A DNA stretch of 64,000 nt, taken from assembly GCA_944470555.2 (NCBI GenBank), contig OX104132.1, forward strand, positions 19,477,755 to 19,541,754, in the 5' to 3' direction. Both the position numbers and the translations under genes were made by a program. The number at the start of each line of letters is the position of its first letter. The first letter of the stretch is position 1. The notes under the pieces are model-generated. The model was given only the letters and a program-made list of their open reading frames with translations, was not told the DNA's origin and did no database searches. This DNA is from Heterobilharzia americana (lineage: Eukaryota; Platyhelminthes; Trematoda; Strigeidida; Schistosomatidae). Positions 36,413 to 48,201 of the stretch are shown one piece after another.

Positions 36413-36597
36413 TATTAATGGCTTAAGACTGTATAATTCATCAAAAAAATCTCCCATCTTTTTGTTTGTAAACGTTAGAATGTAATTACTAACAACAGAT
36501 ATGTCTAAAAGTAATGAAAAACGGGTTGGGAATGTTTTCAACATAAGTAGTCAAATGTCTAGTTAGAAAAATATCAAAGATTCAACATATATTTTGT

Positions 36598-36867
36598 TTA
36601 AAACAAGAAACGAATGTGAAAAAAGCAGGATTTTGTGAGTTGTTTGGTGAATTCATAGATTTCATCAGTACTCGTCAGCTGCATGCTGTACATGCTTGAT
36701 TAAATATACCGTTAAACAATGCAAAAGAACATGCATACATATATGACGTAGAGTGAGATAGATTTAGGTGTAACGACATAGGAATGAACAGTTTTTTGAA
36801 AGTCAAGGGGTAATGCAGAGGGTAGAAATGGACGTTCACAATTGGATGGGTTGGGGACAGGTTACAT
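36598..36867 (-). repeat. PLE 1 left terminal arm (pseudo-LTR)
   Basis: A 270-bp reverse complement of 39071-39342. Shared landmarks: gaattcatagatttcatcag, tactcgtcagctgcatgctg, cgacataggaatgaacagtt, attggatgggttggggacag. Only a few differences by eye. Confidence 0.85.
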
Positions 36868-37200
36868 ATTGAAACAGGGGTGAGGAATGAGTCGATCAAG
36901 TTTAGATGACGTCATTCAAAACAAGATACTTAATAGTACATAATAAGAAAACCAGGTGTATTTTGAGATGATTAATAATGATAACAATGGTAATAGGAAT
37001 AAGGTTAATTAGGCGAAACAAATCAAGGGAGGAGAACAAAATGTAGGATGGGTGATAATTAAGAGCGAAGATCAAGTAAAAAAGATTGAATATGATTAGA
37101 TGACGTTATAATTCCTACTATAATAGATTCAAGCTGACTACCGTTCCCTTCTAACAGCTCGAATCGCACGGGCTTTTGCAATTCCAAGCAATTTCTTACT

Positions 37201-37905
37201 TTACTGTCTACTGATAACCGTCAAAGACTCACAAGTATCAATACCATGTCCATAATCCATTAGGTGTTTTGTTATCAAGCTCCTTATGGTCTTCTCAGCA
37301 TGCTCCAACCATTTGGATAGGTGCTCAACCATTCGGGTAGACAGGCACCTCTCCGTACGACCAATGTATTTGCTTCCGCAGATACACCTGGATCGATATA
37401 TGCATTTATATGTATCAAGGATCGGAGCCCTGTCTTTCCCTGATTGTTGGAGTACCCTTTTGGTGGTGCTAAGGAGAATGAGTTTAGCAGTGTAATAAGT
37501 CCTTCTAGCAGACTTCTCCAGCCTTCGTCTAACTACTTCTAGTACGTCGTCACCTTTGAATGGCAGAGTGATATAGACTAGTTTCTTCCGCGCTGTTAGG
37601 GACGTTGTTCTGCTTCCTACCCATTTTGCGTCCTTGCTGATAAAACTTTCTGGGTAGCCATTCTTCACTGGCATGTCTTTCAAAGCCATCATTTCGTAGT
37701 CTTGTGTGCTATAGGAACAAATTTTTCTGGCTCTGACTACATTCACTTTGTATTGGGCCGAGACGAAGCTCCTAAAATGAAGGTACTGTTCTGCCCATCA
37801 AGGTTTTCTATAGATGGACACTTTGACAGGTCCATCACTTCTTTTCACGAATGAGACATCTAAGAGACTAGTCATGTTATTTTCCTCGTGCTCAATAGTA
37901 AAGGT
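37201..37905 (-). pseudogene. PLE 1 RT thumb and GIY-YIG endonuclease
   Basis: It continues pol after a frameshift and one stop: TIEHEENNMTSLLDVSFVKR, KVSIYRKP-stop-WAEQYLH, then a 181-codon open part with FISKDAKWVG, YITLPFKGDDVLEVVRRRLE, YTAKLILLSTTKRV, and finally CICGSKYIGRTERCLSTRMV with EHLSKWLEH, the GIY-YIG nuclease core (Y-I-G, R and E/H residues present). The domain order RT then GIY-YIG is diagnostic for Penelope-like elements. Confidence 0.85.
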
Positions 37906-39000
37906 CAGGCTCAGGGTGACATGAATTGAAGCTCTTTAGCAATGCTTCCGCCTCCATTTCGTTATTACATAGGATGAATATGTTGTCCATGTAACGCTGA
38001 TACAGTTCCGTCTCATCTATGAAGCGCTTCCAGCTACTATTTCCCAAACTTGCTAGAAACAAATCAGCTGAAAAGGGACCCAGAGGGCTTCCCATTGTGA
38101 CTCCTCCAGTTTGGCGGAATAACTGTCCGTTGAACTGAATGTTCTTGATGCATAGATTTAGAAGCTTCCTCAACTCGTTTGTTGGGATCGGGATATTAAT
38201 AGCTTCTCGAAAAACAAACTCAATGGTTTCATCAACTGGTACATTTGTGAGAAGAGATTCAGTATCAAATGAAACAAGATGCTCACCAGTGCTATTGAAA
38301 TTGGTGATGCTTCGAACAAATTCGAAGGTGTCAGTAACAGTGTGTTCTCCCAGACGTTTGCACAATGGTTCGAGAATTCCGCATAACGACTGAGCTACTT
38401 TGTGACAGGGTGAATTTATCATTGATGATATAAACATAAAGGCACATCTGGCTTATGTATTTTCGCACGTCACATTACTTTGGAATCTGTGATCCAATTG
38501 GTTTAGTGTTTTTAAATGTAGTTCCATCTGTGTAGTTAACCTTGAGGAACTGGTTTAGTTGCTGTACCATCTGCATTTCAATACATGATGTTTGATCTTC
38601 AGCATTACTATCCAATTTAAATATCGAGTTGTCAGACAGAATTTCATGCATATTAGTAACATAATCTGTTTTGCTTATAAGAATTACACATTGTCCCTTA
38701 TCAGAACTCAGAATAATGACATCCTTGTTCTCTAGAAGTTCACGTAGGGATCCCCAATCTTCTTTAGAAATAAACCCTTTTTGGCTAGAAGACGTTGTTT
38801 GAAAATGTTATGTAATATCTACCATCTTAGATTTGAACCAACTTTCACTGTCGTTTAAAGCAGCATGAAGTCTCGTGAGTTGGTCATATAAGGTTTCAAA
38901 CTGGGCTTCAGCACCTGGTTCCCTTATTATGTCTACATAAGTACTACCAAGTATCGAATGACGTCATCTGCGCTCAGTCGATTCAGTTCTCATCCCTGTG
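37892..39000 (-). pseudogene. PLE 1 N-terminal block and reverse transcriptase
   Basis: The N-terminal block reads ILSSDKGQCVILISKTDYVT with MHEILSDNSIFKLD (38.48-38.76 kb), the typical PLE SDKG...DY motif. RT continues with MINSPCHKVAQSLCGILEPL, STGEHLVSFDTESLLTNVPV, GVTMGSPLGPFSADLFLASL and LYQRYMDNIFIL. The catalytic YxDD is Y-M-D-N (37982-37993), so the second Asp is Asn. A stop or indel lies around 38.44 kb. It would copy element RNA in an intact PLE. Confidence 0.85.
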
Positions 39001-39070
39001 TCAACATTATTATTGTTAATGCCATTATTTTCCAATCTGAAATCCACTATTGTCTAAACTCCAGTTAATC

Positions 39071-39342
39071 ATGTAACCTGTCCCCAACCCATCCAATTGT
39101 GAACGTCCATTTCTACCCTCTGCATTACCCCTTGACTTTCAAAAAACTGTTCATTCCTATGTCGTTACACCTAAATCTATCTCACTCTACGTCATATATG
39201 TATGCATGTTCTTTTGCATTGTTTAACGGTATATTTAATCAAGCATGTACAGCATGCAGCTGACGAGTACTGATGAAATCTATGAATTCACCAAACAACT
39301 CACAAAATCCTGCTTTTTTCACATTTGTTTCTTGTTTTAAAT
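39071..39342 (+). repeat. PLE 1 right terminal arm (pseudo-LTR, inverted)
   Basis: The inverse of the left arm: atgtaacctgtccccaaccc at the inner end to cacatttgtttcttgtttta at the outer end. The centre holds the palindrome gcatgc and tgacgagtactgatgaaat. Confidence 0.85.
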
Positions 39343-40504
39343 TTGTATCGGGAAACAAATGTTTCCAATGCATTTTGTTATTTAAAGGTTACAAATCAAA
39401 AAGTAATATCTTTTGACAGTTGGTCACCATAATGATCTGTTTAATTTCTTCAAAATTTAGACTATTACGAAAAGTAAGTGGAAATAGTACAGGTGAAAAA
39501 TGTTGAAGTGTTGAAAAATGCTTTCTCATTTTGTGTGTGTGTGTATGTACATTCTACCTGTGTTATGCCATGACTACATGTTATGATGGTAGTTACAGTT
39601 ATCAAGAGCATTTCCAGACAATTATGCCTAAATTTCCACCACATAGCATGTATAGAATACTTTTGATATCATAAGTTATTTCGAAACCGAAACTTTCACC
39701 AATAGCCACCTGCCATGCTGCACCAAACTTTTTATCCATTGTTTCTTTTACAAAACGTGAAGCAGCCTAGACATTTGAACGAATAGAAAGTATAAGAATT
39801 TCAGTTGTACTAGTGATGAAGAAGAATGTACATATTATGGAAAAAATTGTAAATGATGAAGTAAACTTCTTATTATTGAGTTAGAAGGATTGTAAATTCT
39901 AACATGTAACTTATAAATAAAGGTAAACTTATAACGTTTCAAGCATACCTAACTGTTATATTGGTAACATTATTATGTAGATGCGTTTAAGAGCTCTTGA
40001 TCAACCCTTTATCCATTTATCTATCATTTATAGTTTAGAAATAATGGCATGTTGAGTGAAATCCATTATTGTGAATTATCCCTTTTATTACACTTTAAAT
40101 TGGTTGTTTCATTTTTATAAATGACTGTAGATTATGATCGGGCCAATTAGTTGCACATAAGGGATGAATCAGACTGACTGAAGTAAACAGACAATAAGCA
40201 TGAGACTGTGATCTAGGTGATTGGGAGTGTCGAATCTCGTGACTCATCGTGTAGGTGGATTGAATGTAATACGAAACTTGATAGGTATATTCGAAACCAA
40301 TCACTTACAAGGTCAGCTTTAAGGCTGATTCAGCAAGATCATGTAATTATGACAACTAGCTAAAGTTACAACATTGACTACTTCTTACTTCTATGCATTG
40401 CTAGATGCAGAAGGTATATTTTGAAATAGTTTAGAGTGGTTTAACTAGTATCTGGTTTCATGTAAATGTAGTTTCATTGGTTTTATTTGATATTTGAATT
40501 TCGA
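39343..40504. other. AT-rich intergenic stretch
   Basis: No gene or repeat recognised. Short open stretches on the minus strand (40095-40304) show no domain. Confidence 0.3.
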
Positions 40505-40620
40505 CTAATAAGTTAGGAGCTTGAACTTCGCTCCATCTATTAATCCCTGTTATGTAGTATCATTAACACTTGAGTAATATGTGTCCATTGAGTGAACTTG
40601 AATGTTGTTGTTGGGTTACA
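40505..40620 (+). repeat. tRNA-like SINE, family A, partial copy 4
   Basis: Only the middle of the family A core is recognisable: gagcttgaacttcgctccat, tatgtagtatcattaac and gtgtccattgagtg. Older and more decayed than the other copies. Confidence 0.35.
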
Positions 40621-41204
40621 GATATTCTATTTTCTGATTGGAAGGTCTATCAAATTTTGTTTGATTTATGTGGCTAATTAGAATTATACACTGGCATATA
40701 AAGGCTAGTTAGAAAATGTAGGTCGAGTGTCTTAGTTAATAGTACTTTTATAAGGAGGGTGACATTTCTAACCAAGAAATTATTGCTCCAAATTATAACA
40801 TGCTATAGGCAAGTTGCTTATGCCTTAACTACAGCTTTAACTTTATTAAATTTGTTTTAATTGCTTATCGTAATGATCTATCCTAGTTACATTGATCAAA
40901 ATAATTGTTTTATGCAGTCTTCCTATGTGAGAGAGTAGTTTGGACAGGGATGAGAATAAAAGTGTTTAAACTCAGGTTTGAGAGTGAAGTAGCGGCTGAA
41001 GTTGTTTTGAGACGAATATCAACAAAATGTTTGGCAAAGACAATCAGCAGCTTTAGTGATGCTCCTTTCAAAAGGGAAAGCTAAAGAAATAGTACTAAGA
41101 GCAATTCACCTCCTTGCCTGACCAAGTCCCACTGTTAAGATATTTTGAAGTACAGATCCAGCTGAAGAACCATATCTAATCGTCCTCAGGTAGATGTCCT
41201 TTAT

Positions 41205-41375
41205 GTGGAGCTGCAGCTCATTTGCTTAGGTAGTTGACTTTCAACCAAATGGGTCGTGGATTTGAACACCGCAGACAGTTAGTACTATAAGCCCTCACAC
41301 AATCGGCGTGGCTCATTGTCTAGTGCACTAACGTGGATGTAGTTGCTCAGTGTTTTTTCTTTCGAGGTATCTTTT
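41205..41375 (+). repeat. tRNA-like SINE, family A, copy 5
   Basis: It starts with a tRNA-like gctcatttgcttaggtagtt and a decayed B-box (gtggatttgaacaccg), then reads gttagtactataagccc, gtggctcattgtctagtgca and ttgctcagtgtttttt. Confidence 0.5.
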
Positions 41376-41774
41376 GTGTTCGGTTGTTATATCCACAGGT
41401 CTAGAAGATTTGTGTAACTAGTCAAATTTGTTTTTGAGTACCCCAAGAGCAATCAGTTTTTTTGGATAAGGACAACCGAGGAGTGCTACTGTCTCATAAT
41501 TCCAGCAGCACTTCAGTTATTCATACATTCATTTTCAAGACTTTTCTTTGATCTTTCGTCTGTCATGAAAAATCTATAAGAAACGTTCAAATATTGAAGT
41601 GACAATGTTATTTATAGGCTAGACGATTGTTAGCTTTTGATCTCTTCAATCCATCAGAATGTACGTGTATGAAAGTGAATGGCTTTAGTGCATGTATGTC
41701 CTAAAATTTAGTGTTAGTGATCGTTATAATAAAGTCGTCTGATAGTGTGTACCTGTAATAATAGGCATTCACAA

Positions 41775-42960
41775 CCCCATACAGTCAGAGAAATTTGGGT
41801 TAAGTCTAAAGGTGATAGTATACTTGTAGATATCATTTTCATAGACTTTAATAAGGCGTTCGACAAGGTACCTGATTCCAAGTTGTTCGTTAAACCGGAA
41901 AGTTTTGGAATCACTGGGAGTCTGCTTGCATGGATAAGAGAGTTCCTCGTTGGTGGGAGACAAAGAGTAAGGATCAGTCCTCAGCTATCCTCTCGGAAGT
42001 CGGTAGAGAGTGGAGTGCCACAAGGTACAGTTCTGGGTCACTTGCTATTTCTTTTATTCGTGAATGCGTCACCAAATATCACGCTAATAATGTAAAAACC
42101 TGGCGGGAAATTAGGAATGATGAGGATATACGTGCACTTCAAACAGACTTAAACAGCTTATTTACCTGGTCAGAGAAGTGACCGATGTCTATCAACGCAG
42201 GTAAATGTGTGAGCATACACTTTGGGTACACATATGGCAACACCTACGAAATTGACGGGACTTCTCTACTAACGGTACTTACCCACAGTGACCTGGGAGT
42301 CATAGTGAGTTATGATTTGAAAACCACGGCAGACTGTCGGTCGGTAGCAGCTCGAAGTTTTAGGACACTTTGGGCATTGCACAGGACCTTTACCAAAACA
42401 ACTGGTGATATGTTCACTAGCTTATACACACCCTTAGTTAGGTCTAAATTAGAAAACTATATACGGGAGGCAAATCCTTGTATGAAAGGTGATGCAGACC
42501 TTCTGGAAAGAGTTCAGAGGGTAGTTACTCGTATGATTCGTGCGATGGCTGTCCTGACCTATGACGAACGACTTAAGCAGCTGAACCTCTTCCCTTTATC
42601 CTATCGTAGACAGAGAGGACATCTAATCACGCTATACAGGAGTTTGGACCTGATCTGTCTTCTCTTTTCCCTCCTAGTACGTTGCGACACCTCAGAGGAA
42701 ATAGTTCGAGGATACAAAAATAAACAACGAACATAGTCGCGTTGATTAGTCAACTGGAACCGACTCCCAGAAGAAGAGGTGGCTACATCATCAACTGAGT
42801 CGTTCAAAAGGAGACTGAACAAGCACAGAAATCTACTGGAAAAGGATCAATATAGGCTCACAGCCTTCTATCATCAAACAACAAATCTGAATATGAAATC
42901 TACTAGAAATATTTATTGCCATTGAAGTCTTCGTTAGTGGAGAGGCGGGGGGGGGGGAAT
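41775..42960 (+). mobile_element. CR1-like (SR1/Perere-type) LINE fragment
   Basis: A 5'-truncated copy that starts just before RT motif 3 and runs through the end of ORF2 (RLNRFWNRLPEEEV-like text near 42.75 kb) to a short 3' untranslated end with a G-run and AATAAAG at about 42.96 kb. Interrupted by at least two frame changes and two stops. Confidence 0.8.
41800..42735 (+). pseudogene. CR1-like RT C-terminal part with both catalytic Asp lost
   Basis: DIIFIDFNKAFDKVPDSKLF (motif 3), AWIREFLVGGRQRVRI, ESGVPQGTVLGHLLFLLFVN (motif 4). Motif 5 should read YADD but 42080-42091 read H-A-N-N (YHANNVKTWREIRNDEDIRA), so both Asp are Asn. It then reads ALQTDLNSLFTWSEK-stop, MSINAGKCVSIHFGYT, THSDLGVIVSYDLKTTADC and LLERVQRVVTRMIRAMAVLT, LFPLSYRRQRGHLITLYRSL, the standard CR1-clade tail. 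Frame changes occur around 42.0-42.1 kb. Confidence 0.8.
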
Positions 42961-43529
42961 AAAGTTTGCTTATGCCGGTATTTTGTACAAAAACGTATTA
43001 TTATAAGATGAGCTAATATCGTTTTCATCATGTAATCCGAGTTATTTGTAAGATTTGATGAAATTTTGGAGATTCATTTTTGTACGAATTAGTTTTATTG
43101 ATGAAACTAATTGTAGAAAACTTCATATGTTGATTCATTTTTGCATTTCATTTCATATCCCAAGATTTGCATTAAGGCGGTTAAAATTGAAAATTATGAC
43201 TCACTTCATTATCAGTTGAGAACTTTTCACATGCTGTCACACATAGTTCCATCACTTCAGTTAGCATATCTTCATTCATATCACTATGCTATTGTTAGTA
43301 AAAAAAACCGAAAGAAAAATTATTGAAGTTTATGTCTAACAAGTTCTTGTGTTGTATCTAAGCTGATATCATATTAGTTGTTAAGGTAGCGTCTTCAAAT
43401 ATTTTTGTATTGTCAATATATTTGAAATTCACTTACAGCAGTTTTCATTTACTTCTACAGCATGAAATAATAATGAGATAAAAAAAATAGATGAAGTAAT
43501 AGTAGCTGATACCGAGTGTATAAGGGCAA

Positions 43530-43705
43530 CTGTCATGCTTCAGTGACCTTGTGGATAACACTTTGGAATTTGAAACGATGGATGTTAGATCCGAGTCTCA
43601 GAGGGGATAGCATCATTCTCTAGGTGCAGGTAGATCCAGCTGACAAGTTTGAAACACGATGAAACGCGGATCCTGCATTCCACCACCAAGCTTATAATTA
43701 CAACA
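43530..43705 (+). repeat. Smα-type SINE with hammerhead ribozyme remnant
   Basis: A tRNA-like part with A-box region cttgtggataacactttgga and B-box region agatccgagtctcagagg is followed by ggtgcaggtagatccag and a hammerhead-like core: CTGACAA at 43640-43646, a short stem II, GAAACGCGGATCC from 43661. This is the layout of the Schistosoma Smα retroposon, which encodes a hammerhead ribozyme. G8 of the core is A here, so it should be inactive. Minor drift throughout. Confidence 0.6.
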
Positions 43706-43768
43706 TGACGTATACTGATTTGTCATTGTCAAACAATTGACTGAAATTATTACTGTTCTTAAGGAATT

Positions 43769-44103
43769 TGTCCTGGTGCGAACTTGACAGACGCAAAGAC
43801 CAATCACTAATTATTCGGACTTGTTATATACCCACGAATACGAGACCAAGGAAGAACACAATAGCGTAGTCGGATGGAATAGTATATTTGGATGGTTGTG
43901 CCAAAATACCGATGCGTTCCAACTAACTGGCTAGAGAGTCGAATACGAGCAGTGCAACGTAACACGACAGCGTGCCAAATGGCCAGGATGCTTGACCGGG
44001 TGCCTTCAGCTTAGCGAGTCCAGTTAAACTATCAAGGTCAGCATCAATGTCGAAAGTCGTCAAACCCTAGGCTATTGATTTTGGGGAAGTGTGTGACGCT
44101 ACA
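43769..44103 (+). repeat. LTR-like repeat, family C, copy 1
   Basis: A 335-bp segment, TGTCCTGGTGCG...GTGACGCTACA, whose reverse complement lies at 45080-45414 at the same length. TG...CA ends suggest an LTR, but similarity may run a few bases past them. More decayed relatives occur at 50.46-50.76 and 57.71-57.91 kb. Confidence 0.55.
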
Positions 44104-44284
44104 CATCTACTTAGAATGAAATAAATCTCTCGGATTTAATGAGATGAAGCATAATTAATGTAAAGGGACATCACCAAGTTCTAAGATTAACTTATCGCCT
44201 GGTAAATTTATGTTGAATTAACAATAAGCAACTTTCCTGAAAACGGTAAAACTGACTGACAAAATCAAAGTAGAACTCCACACA

Positions 44285-44705
44285 CAAGTGGATTGGTTCA
44301 AGTCACCACACTTCACAGTGACATAAAAAAACAGATGGATAGGAAAAGAGTGATATTGGGGTAGACAAAGTTGTATAAGAAAATAAACAATCTGAAGATA
44401 ACAGCTAGTACAAATATTCAAGCTTTATAAGATGTGAAGGAGTGAATACATCTGTCCCATTGTGACCGATTTTCAGCCATGTCACTAAAGATTCTTCAAC
44501 GACTGATTCCTTTCGTCTCGGAGACCTCAACCAAGCAATTTACACCTCCACACACAGCTCAGGCCAACAATCACGGACTTCATCGACTAGTGTCAGGTCT
44601 TGATCCAGTCACATTTAACCCTCTTCCAACCTAGTTCAACTTCCCTTAGTATGGCACGTCAAGGTAGGCAGTGACTCTGTACATGTTTGAGCCATCTCTG
44701 TCCTA
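44285..44705 (-). repeat. RTE-like LINE 3' fragment inside the inverted pair
   Basis: Matches the 3' end of the RTE-like copy at 30.83-31.2 kb and the fragment at 35.3 kb: caccacacttcacag, aaaagagtgatat, gtgaccgattttca, gactgattcctttcgtctcg, catcgactagtgtcaggtct. Confidence 0.45.
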
Positions 44706-45079
44706 GTCTCATCTTTATTTGTTTTTAACTGTTGTCTTTTCTCTCCTATTTGTAACTCATATTTTTATAATAACATGCCGTTAAACTACATAACCACTTT
44801 TCTGTGCCTGGCTTGTATTTTGATTAAGGTGAACAAATTCCTTAGACCTAGGCATGTGTTACTACATTTCGTGACCTAGTAAAGGCTGCTTCATTAGGTT
44901 TTATCCTTTGAAGAAGTGGCTTTCCGCATGTTTACGAAAGTTCCGAACTTTATTTGTTTTCACCTAAGTAGGATTTTACAAATATATTTCCCTTATAAAC
45001 CATTTACGCATAGTTCAACTTCTATTAGGTCAAATTTTGATCCCAAAGTCTACAACATATATTTGAAGGTTTATAGAAC

Positions 45080-45414
45080 TGTGGCGTCACACACTTCCCC
45101 AAAATCAATAGCCTAGGGTTTGACGACTTTCAACATTGATGCTGACCTTGATAGTTTAACTGGACTCGCTAAGCTGAAGGCACCCGGTCAAGCATCCTGG
45201 CCATTTGGCACGCTGTCGTGTTACGTTGCACTGCTCGTATTCGACTCTCTAGCCAGTTAGTTGGAACGCATCGGTATTTTGGCACAACCATCCAAATATA
45301 CTATTCCATCCGACTACGCTATTGTGTTCTTCCTTGGTCTCGTATTCGTGGGTATATAACAAGTCCGAATAATTAGTGATTGGTCTTTGCGTCTGTCAAG
45401 TTCGCACCAGGACA
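45080..45414 (-). repeat. LTR-like repeat, family C, copy 2 (inverted)
   Basis: Reverse complement of 43769-44103: gtcacacacttccccaaaat, aagcatcctggccatttggc, gttacgttgcactgctcgta, ggtctttgcgtctgtcaagt. Very few differences by eye. About 980 bp separate the two arms. Confidence 0.6.
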
Positions 45415-46261
45415 AATCCTAAAGATGAAATGTTGCCTCCCACATCTTGTGAAGTGCAGTGGTTGTAACTGAGGCCGAATATCTATTAACTAGCCTCCAT
45501 AGCACTATTGATTAACTAAATATTAATCGAAAGTCAAGTTGTAATTATTCTATCTCAGATACATCTTAGTACATAGGTTACTGTATTTTCGTCAGTTTCT
45601 GAATTAAATCTCTATTAGACAAGCAATCTTAGCTTTTAAGCAGTTTCTTAGTTCACTTAAGCCTTCCAACAGTCATCGTTAGATCATAAAGGATCAAAAC
45701 GATTAACTTGAGAGTGACGGTATCAAATTTATTCGCTTGGTTCATTAAGTTTGTAGTGCACCTTCCTGGCACCAAAATAAAACCAGAGCTAAAATAAATA
45801 GTTTAAATTAAATTAACTAAATAAATCTCCAGCTTGCCTCCGGATGCTTAGGGTGTTTTAAGTTTTGTTTTAACGAACATGCATCCAGCAGGCTTGGATG
45901 CCATTTTGCGCTCCATTGTGCTGATTACCATACACGTACTCCGAGTCCCTAGTTCAGCGTTACAAGCCAGATAAGTTGATTAAACTTTTCCCCCATTCAT
46001 TATTATTACATTTACTTTAATTAAACACATAGCTCCTTCAAATACATTGCATATCAGTTCTTTTGATTTGTGTTCTGTTATTGGTACTTACACGTTAGGT
46101 AAAGTACTGGTTAAGCAGGCACTAGAGCACATCAAGTTAAGTAGGGTTGATCAAACGTTACGGAATTGTAACACGCACCCCTACAAGCTATTAAATAAAC
46201 AGGTATATAATATTAGTGCTTACAGAAAGCATACTTACAGTAAAAATTAAATTTCTTCGCA

Positions 46262-46264
<3 letters not shown>

Positions 46265-46294
<30 letters not shown>
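46265..46294. repeat. (AT)n microsatellite
   Basis: About 30 bp of alternating AT, in an otherwise unremarkable AT-rich stretch (45.42-46.80 kb) in which I see no gene. Confidence 0.9.
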
Positions 46295-46296
<2 letters not shown>

Positions 46297-46807
46297 TATT
46301 AGACACTCAACAATTCTTTAATTTCTTTTTTACGTTTATGAGCCTACAAGCCGTGTTAAGACCCTTTCTGATGGATTTTTTACAGTTTTCAAATCAATGA
46401 GTTAACATGTTATTAGTTAATGCATAAATAAATGGCAGGTTGAAACAAGATAAACGCCGCAGACGTAAACGTCTGCAAAATAGAATTATGAATATGACGT
46501 TCTTGTAGAATTCACAACCTGAATCCTAGAATTAAATAATAAGAAAAATCTCACTTTCAACAGCGGATAAGTGTGTATTCTTCGATTGTCTTCACCTTTT
46601 TTGGTTGGCTGTTCCTCCATGTTGCTGAAGATTTTGATCTTCTGTCGTCCCGTATCTACAATAGTAGTTTACAATTGAAGTATTAAAACAATCTGAGAAA
46701 TTAGCAAGGTTAATGAACAGTAAGTAGGCGGAGGAGGAGTTGAAATACAGGAAAATTTAACTAAAGAAAACAAATTACAAATAGTAAAAATGTATAAATG
46801 AAACAAT

Positions 46808-48201
46808 TCAAGGTGTCCAAGATGTCGGAGAATTGAGCCCCAAATCTTTCTCCATGGATACTCTAGTGATAGCACGGTTGCTTAAGATGTACTGAAAGTC
46901 GATCGTACTTGCTTCATTTTTACTGATGTGCATTACTTTGCCCTTTCCAGGTTGAAGCTCAGGCCATTTTCCGACGACCAGAGCTCGAGTTGCTGCAAGT
47001 CCTTTTGTAGTGCTATACAATCAGCTTCTTCGTTCACCACCCTGCAAATTTTAATGTCGTCAGCGAGGAGGAGGATGGGTGAGGATGTTTTATCTGGCAG
47101 ATCGTTGACAAACAAGAGGAACAGAAGTAGCCCTAGGATTGCTCCTTGGGATACTCCAGACGTCGAGGGCTTCCACTCTGAAGTTATTCTGTTTACGTTG
47201 GTATAAAACTGCCTCCCAGGTACTCCTTGGACCAAGAGAGTGGGAGTTCACTTATACTAGCTGACATGATCCTGTGAAGCAGTACTGTGGGTGGGACGCT
47301 GTCAAATGCTTTGGCTAGGTCGAGAAATACAACATGCACCGGCTTTCTGTTACCCCAGCTTTGTTTCCAGTCGTCCCAGGCGGTTAGTAAGTTGGTGGCA
47401 CATGAGCGACCACTCCGAAAGCCATGCTGAGCAGTATGAACAGTGTTTCCCTTACTGAGGAATTCTTAGATAGTGTCAGCTACCAGGCTTTCCAACACTT
47501 TCGACACAGTAGGGAGTATAGCAATTGGCTTGTAGCTGCAAGAGCTTTTTCTGTCTCCTCCCTTGAAGATGGGTGACAAGATGGCGCTCTTCCATTCTTT
47601 AGGGAGTTTGCACGAGTCTATTGAGTGCTCAAAGAGGTTGCGAAGTGGTTTAGTAAGCACCTCAGCGCAGTTTTTCAGAACCATTGGTTTTAGGTTATAG
47701 CCGCCAGGGGACTTGCCTGGACGTAGCCTAGATAGTTTCTCGAACACTTTTCTCTCTATGATTGACATGTGACAGAGGTATTCGTTATTTACGACCTGGT
47801 CGGTGTCGTAGCGAGTCGGTGTGGATCTTGTGTCAGTGCTAATTTCGGCTTGGAAGTGTGGGCTCGAAAGCTTGGCAATCTTTAGAATTCCATAGTACAC
47901 TCCCGTCATGGCCTGTGACAAGATTCACTCCCTTACTGGTCAGCTTTCTTCTCGACATGAAGCGGTATGGGATTTTGGGATTGTTTTGTAACTTCGCCAC
48001 CAAGTTTGTTTGATAGGAAAATCTGTCGTTACGCACTCTAATGTTACAGCGGTTGCGAATCCTTTTGTAGTTCAAGAAGTCAGGCTCCCTGTGTGATGTA
48101 CGCCACTCGAACCAAGCCTGCTTCTTGCTCTGGATAAGCCTACCTGTCCCACGCTTTAGCCATGAGGTTCTCACTGATTGTCTGTGTGTTACTTCTGGCA
48201 C
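46808..48201 (-). pseudogene. CR1-like LINE linker and reverse transcriptase
   Basis: The linker reads RTSWLKRGTGRLIQSKKQAW and NYKRIRNRCNIRVRNDRFSY. RT blocks are KLSRLRPGKSPGGYNLKPMV, LPKEWKSAILSPIFKGGDRK, CSYKPIAILPTVSKVLESLV, QHGFRSGRSCATNLLTAWDD, VHVVFLDLAKAFDSVPPTVL, SGVSQGAILGLLLFLLFVND and LLLADDIKICRVVNEEA, with the ADD pair intact. One stop (near 47.47 kb) and frameshifts near 47.90 and 47.23 kb separate the blocks. A VMHISKNEAS...MEKDLGL end precedes truncation. Confidence 0.87.

Larger units (their letters stand above)
36598..39342 (-). mobile_element. Penelope-like element (PLE 1) with inverted terminal arms
   Basis: A minus-strand PLE pol (about 39.0 down to 37.15 kb) is framed by two matching arms in inverted orientation, 36598-36867 and 39071-39342. 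Pol has the PLE order: N-terminal conserved block, RT, then C-terminal GIY-YIG endonuclease. PLEs are known to carry pseudo-LTRs that can be direct or inverted. The frame is broken by a few lesions and the RT active site is mutated, so the copy is inactive but not ancient. Confidence 0.85.

Noticed and set aside
39255..39285. CTGACGAG...GAAA in the PLE 1 arms as a hammerhead ribozyme
   Set aside because: The two core strands are present, and PLEs elsewhere do carry hammerheads, but I could not form a stem III ending in a proper cleavage triplet or a stem I. A covariance-model scan would decide.
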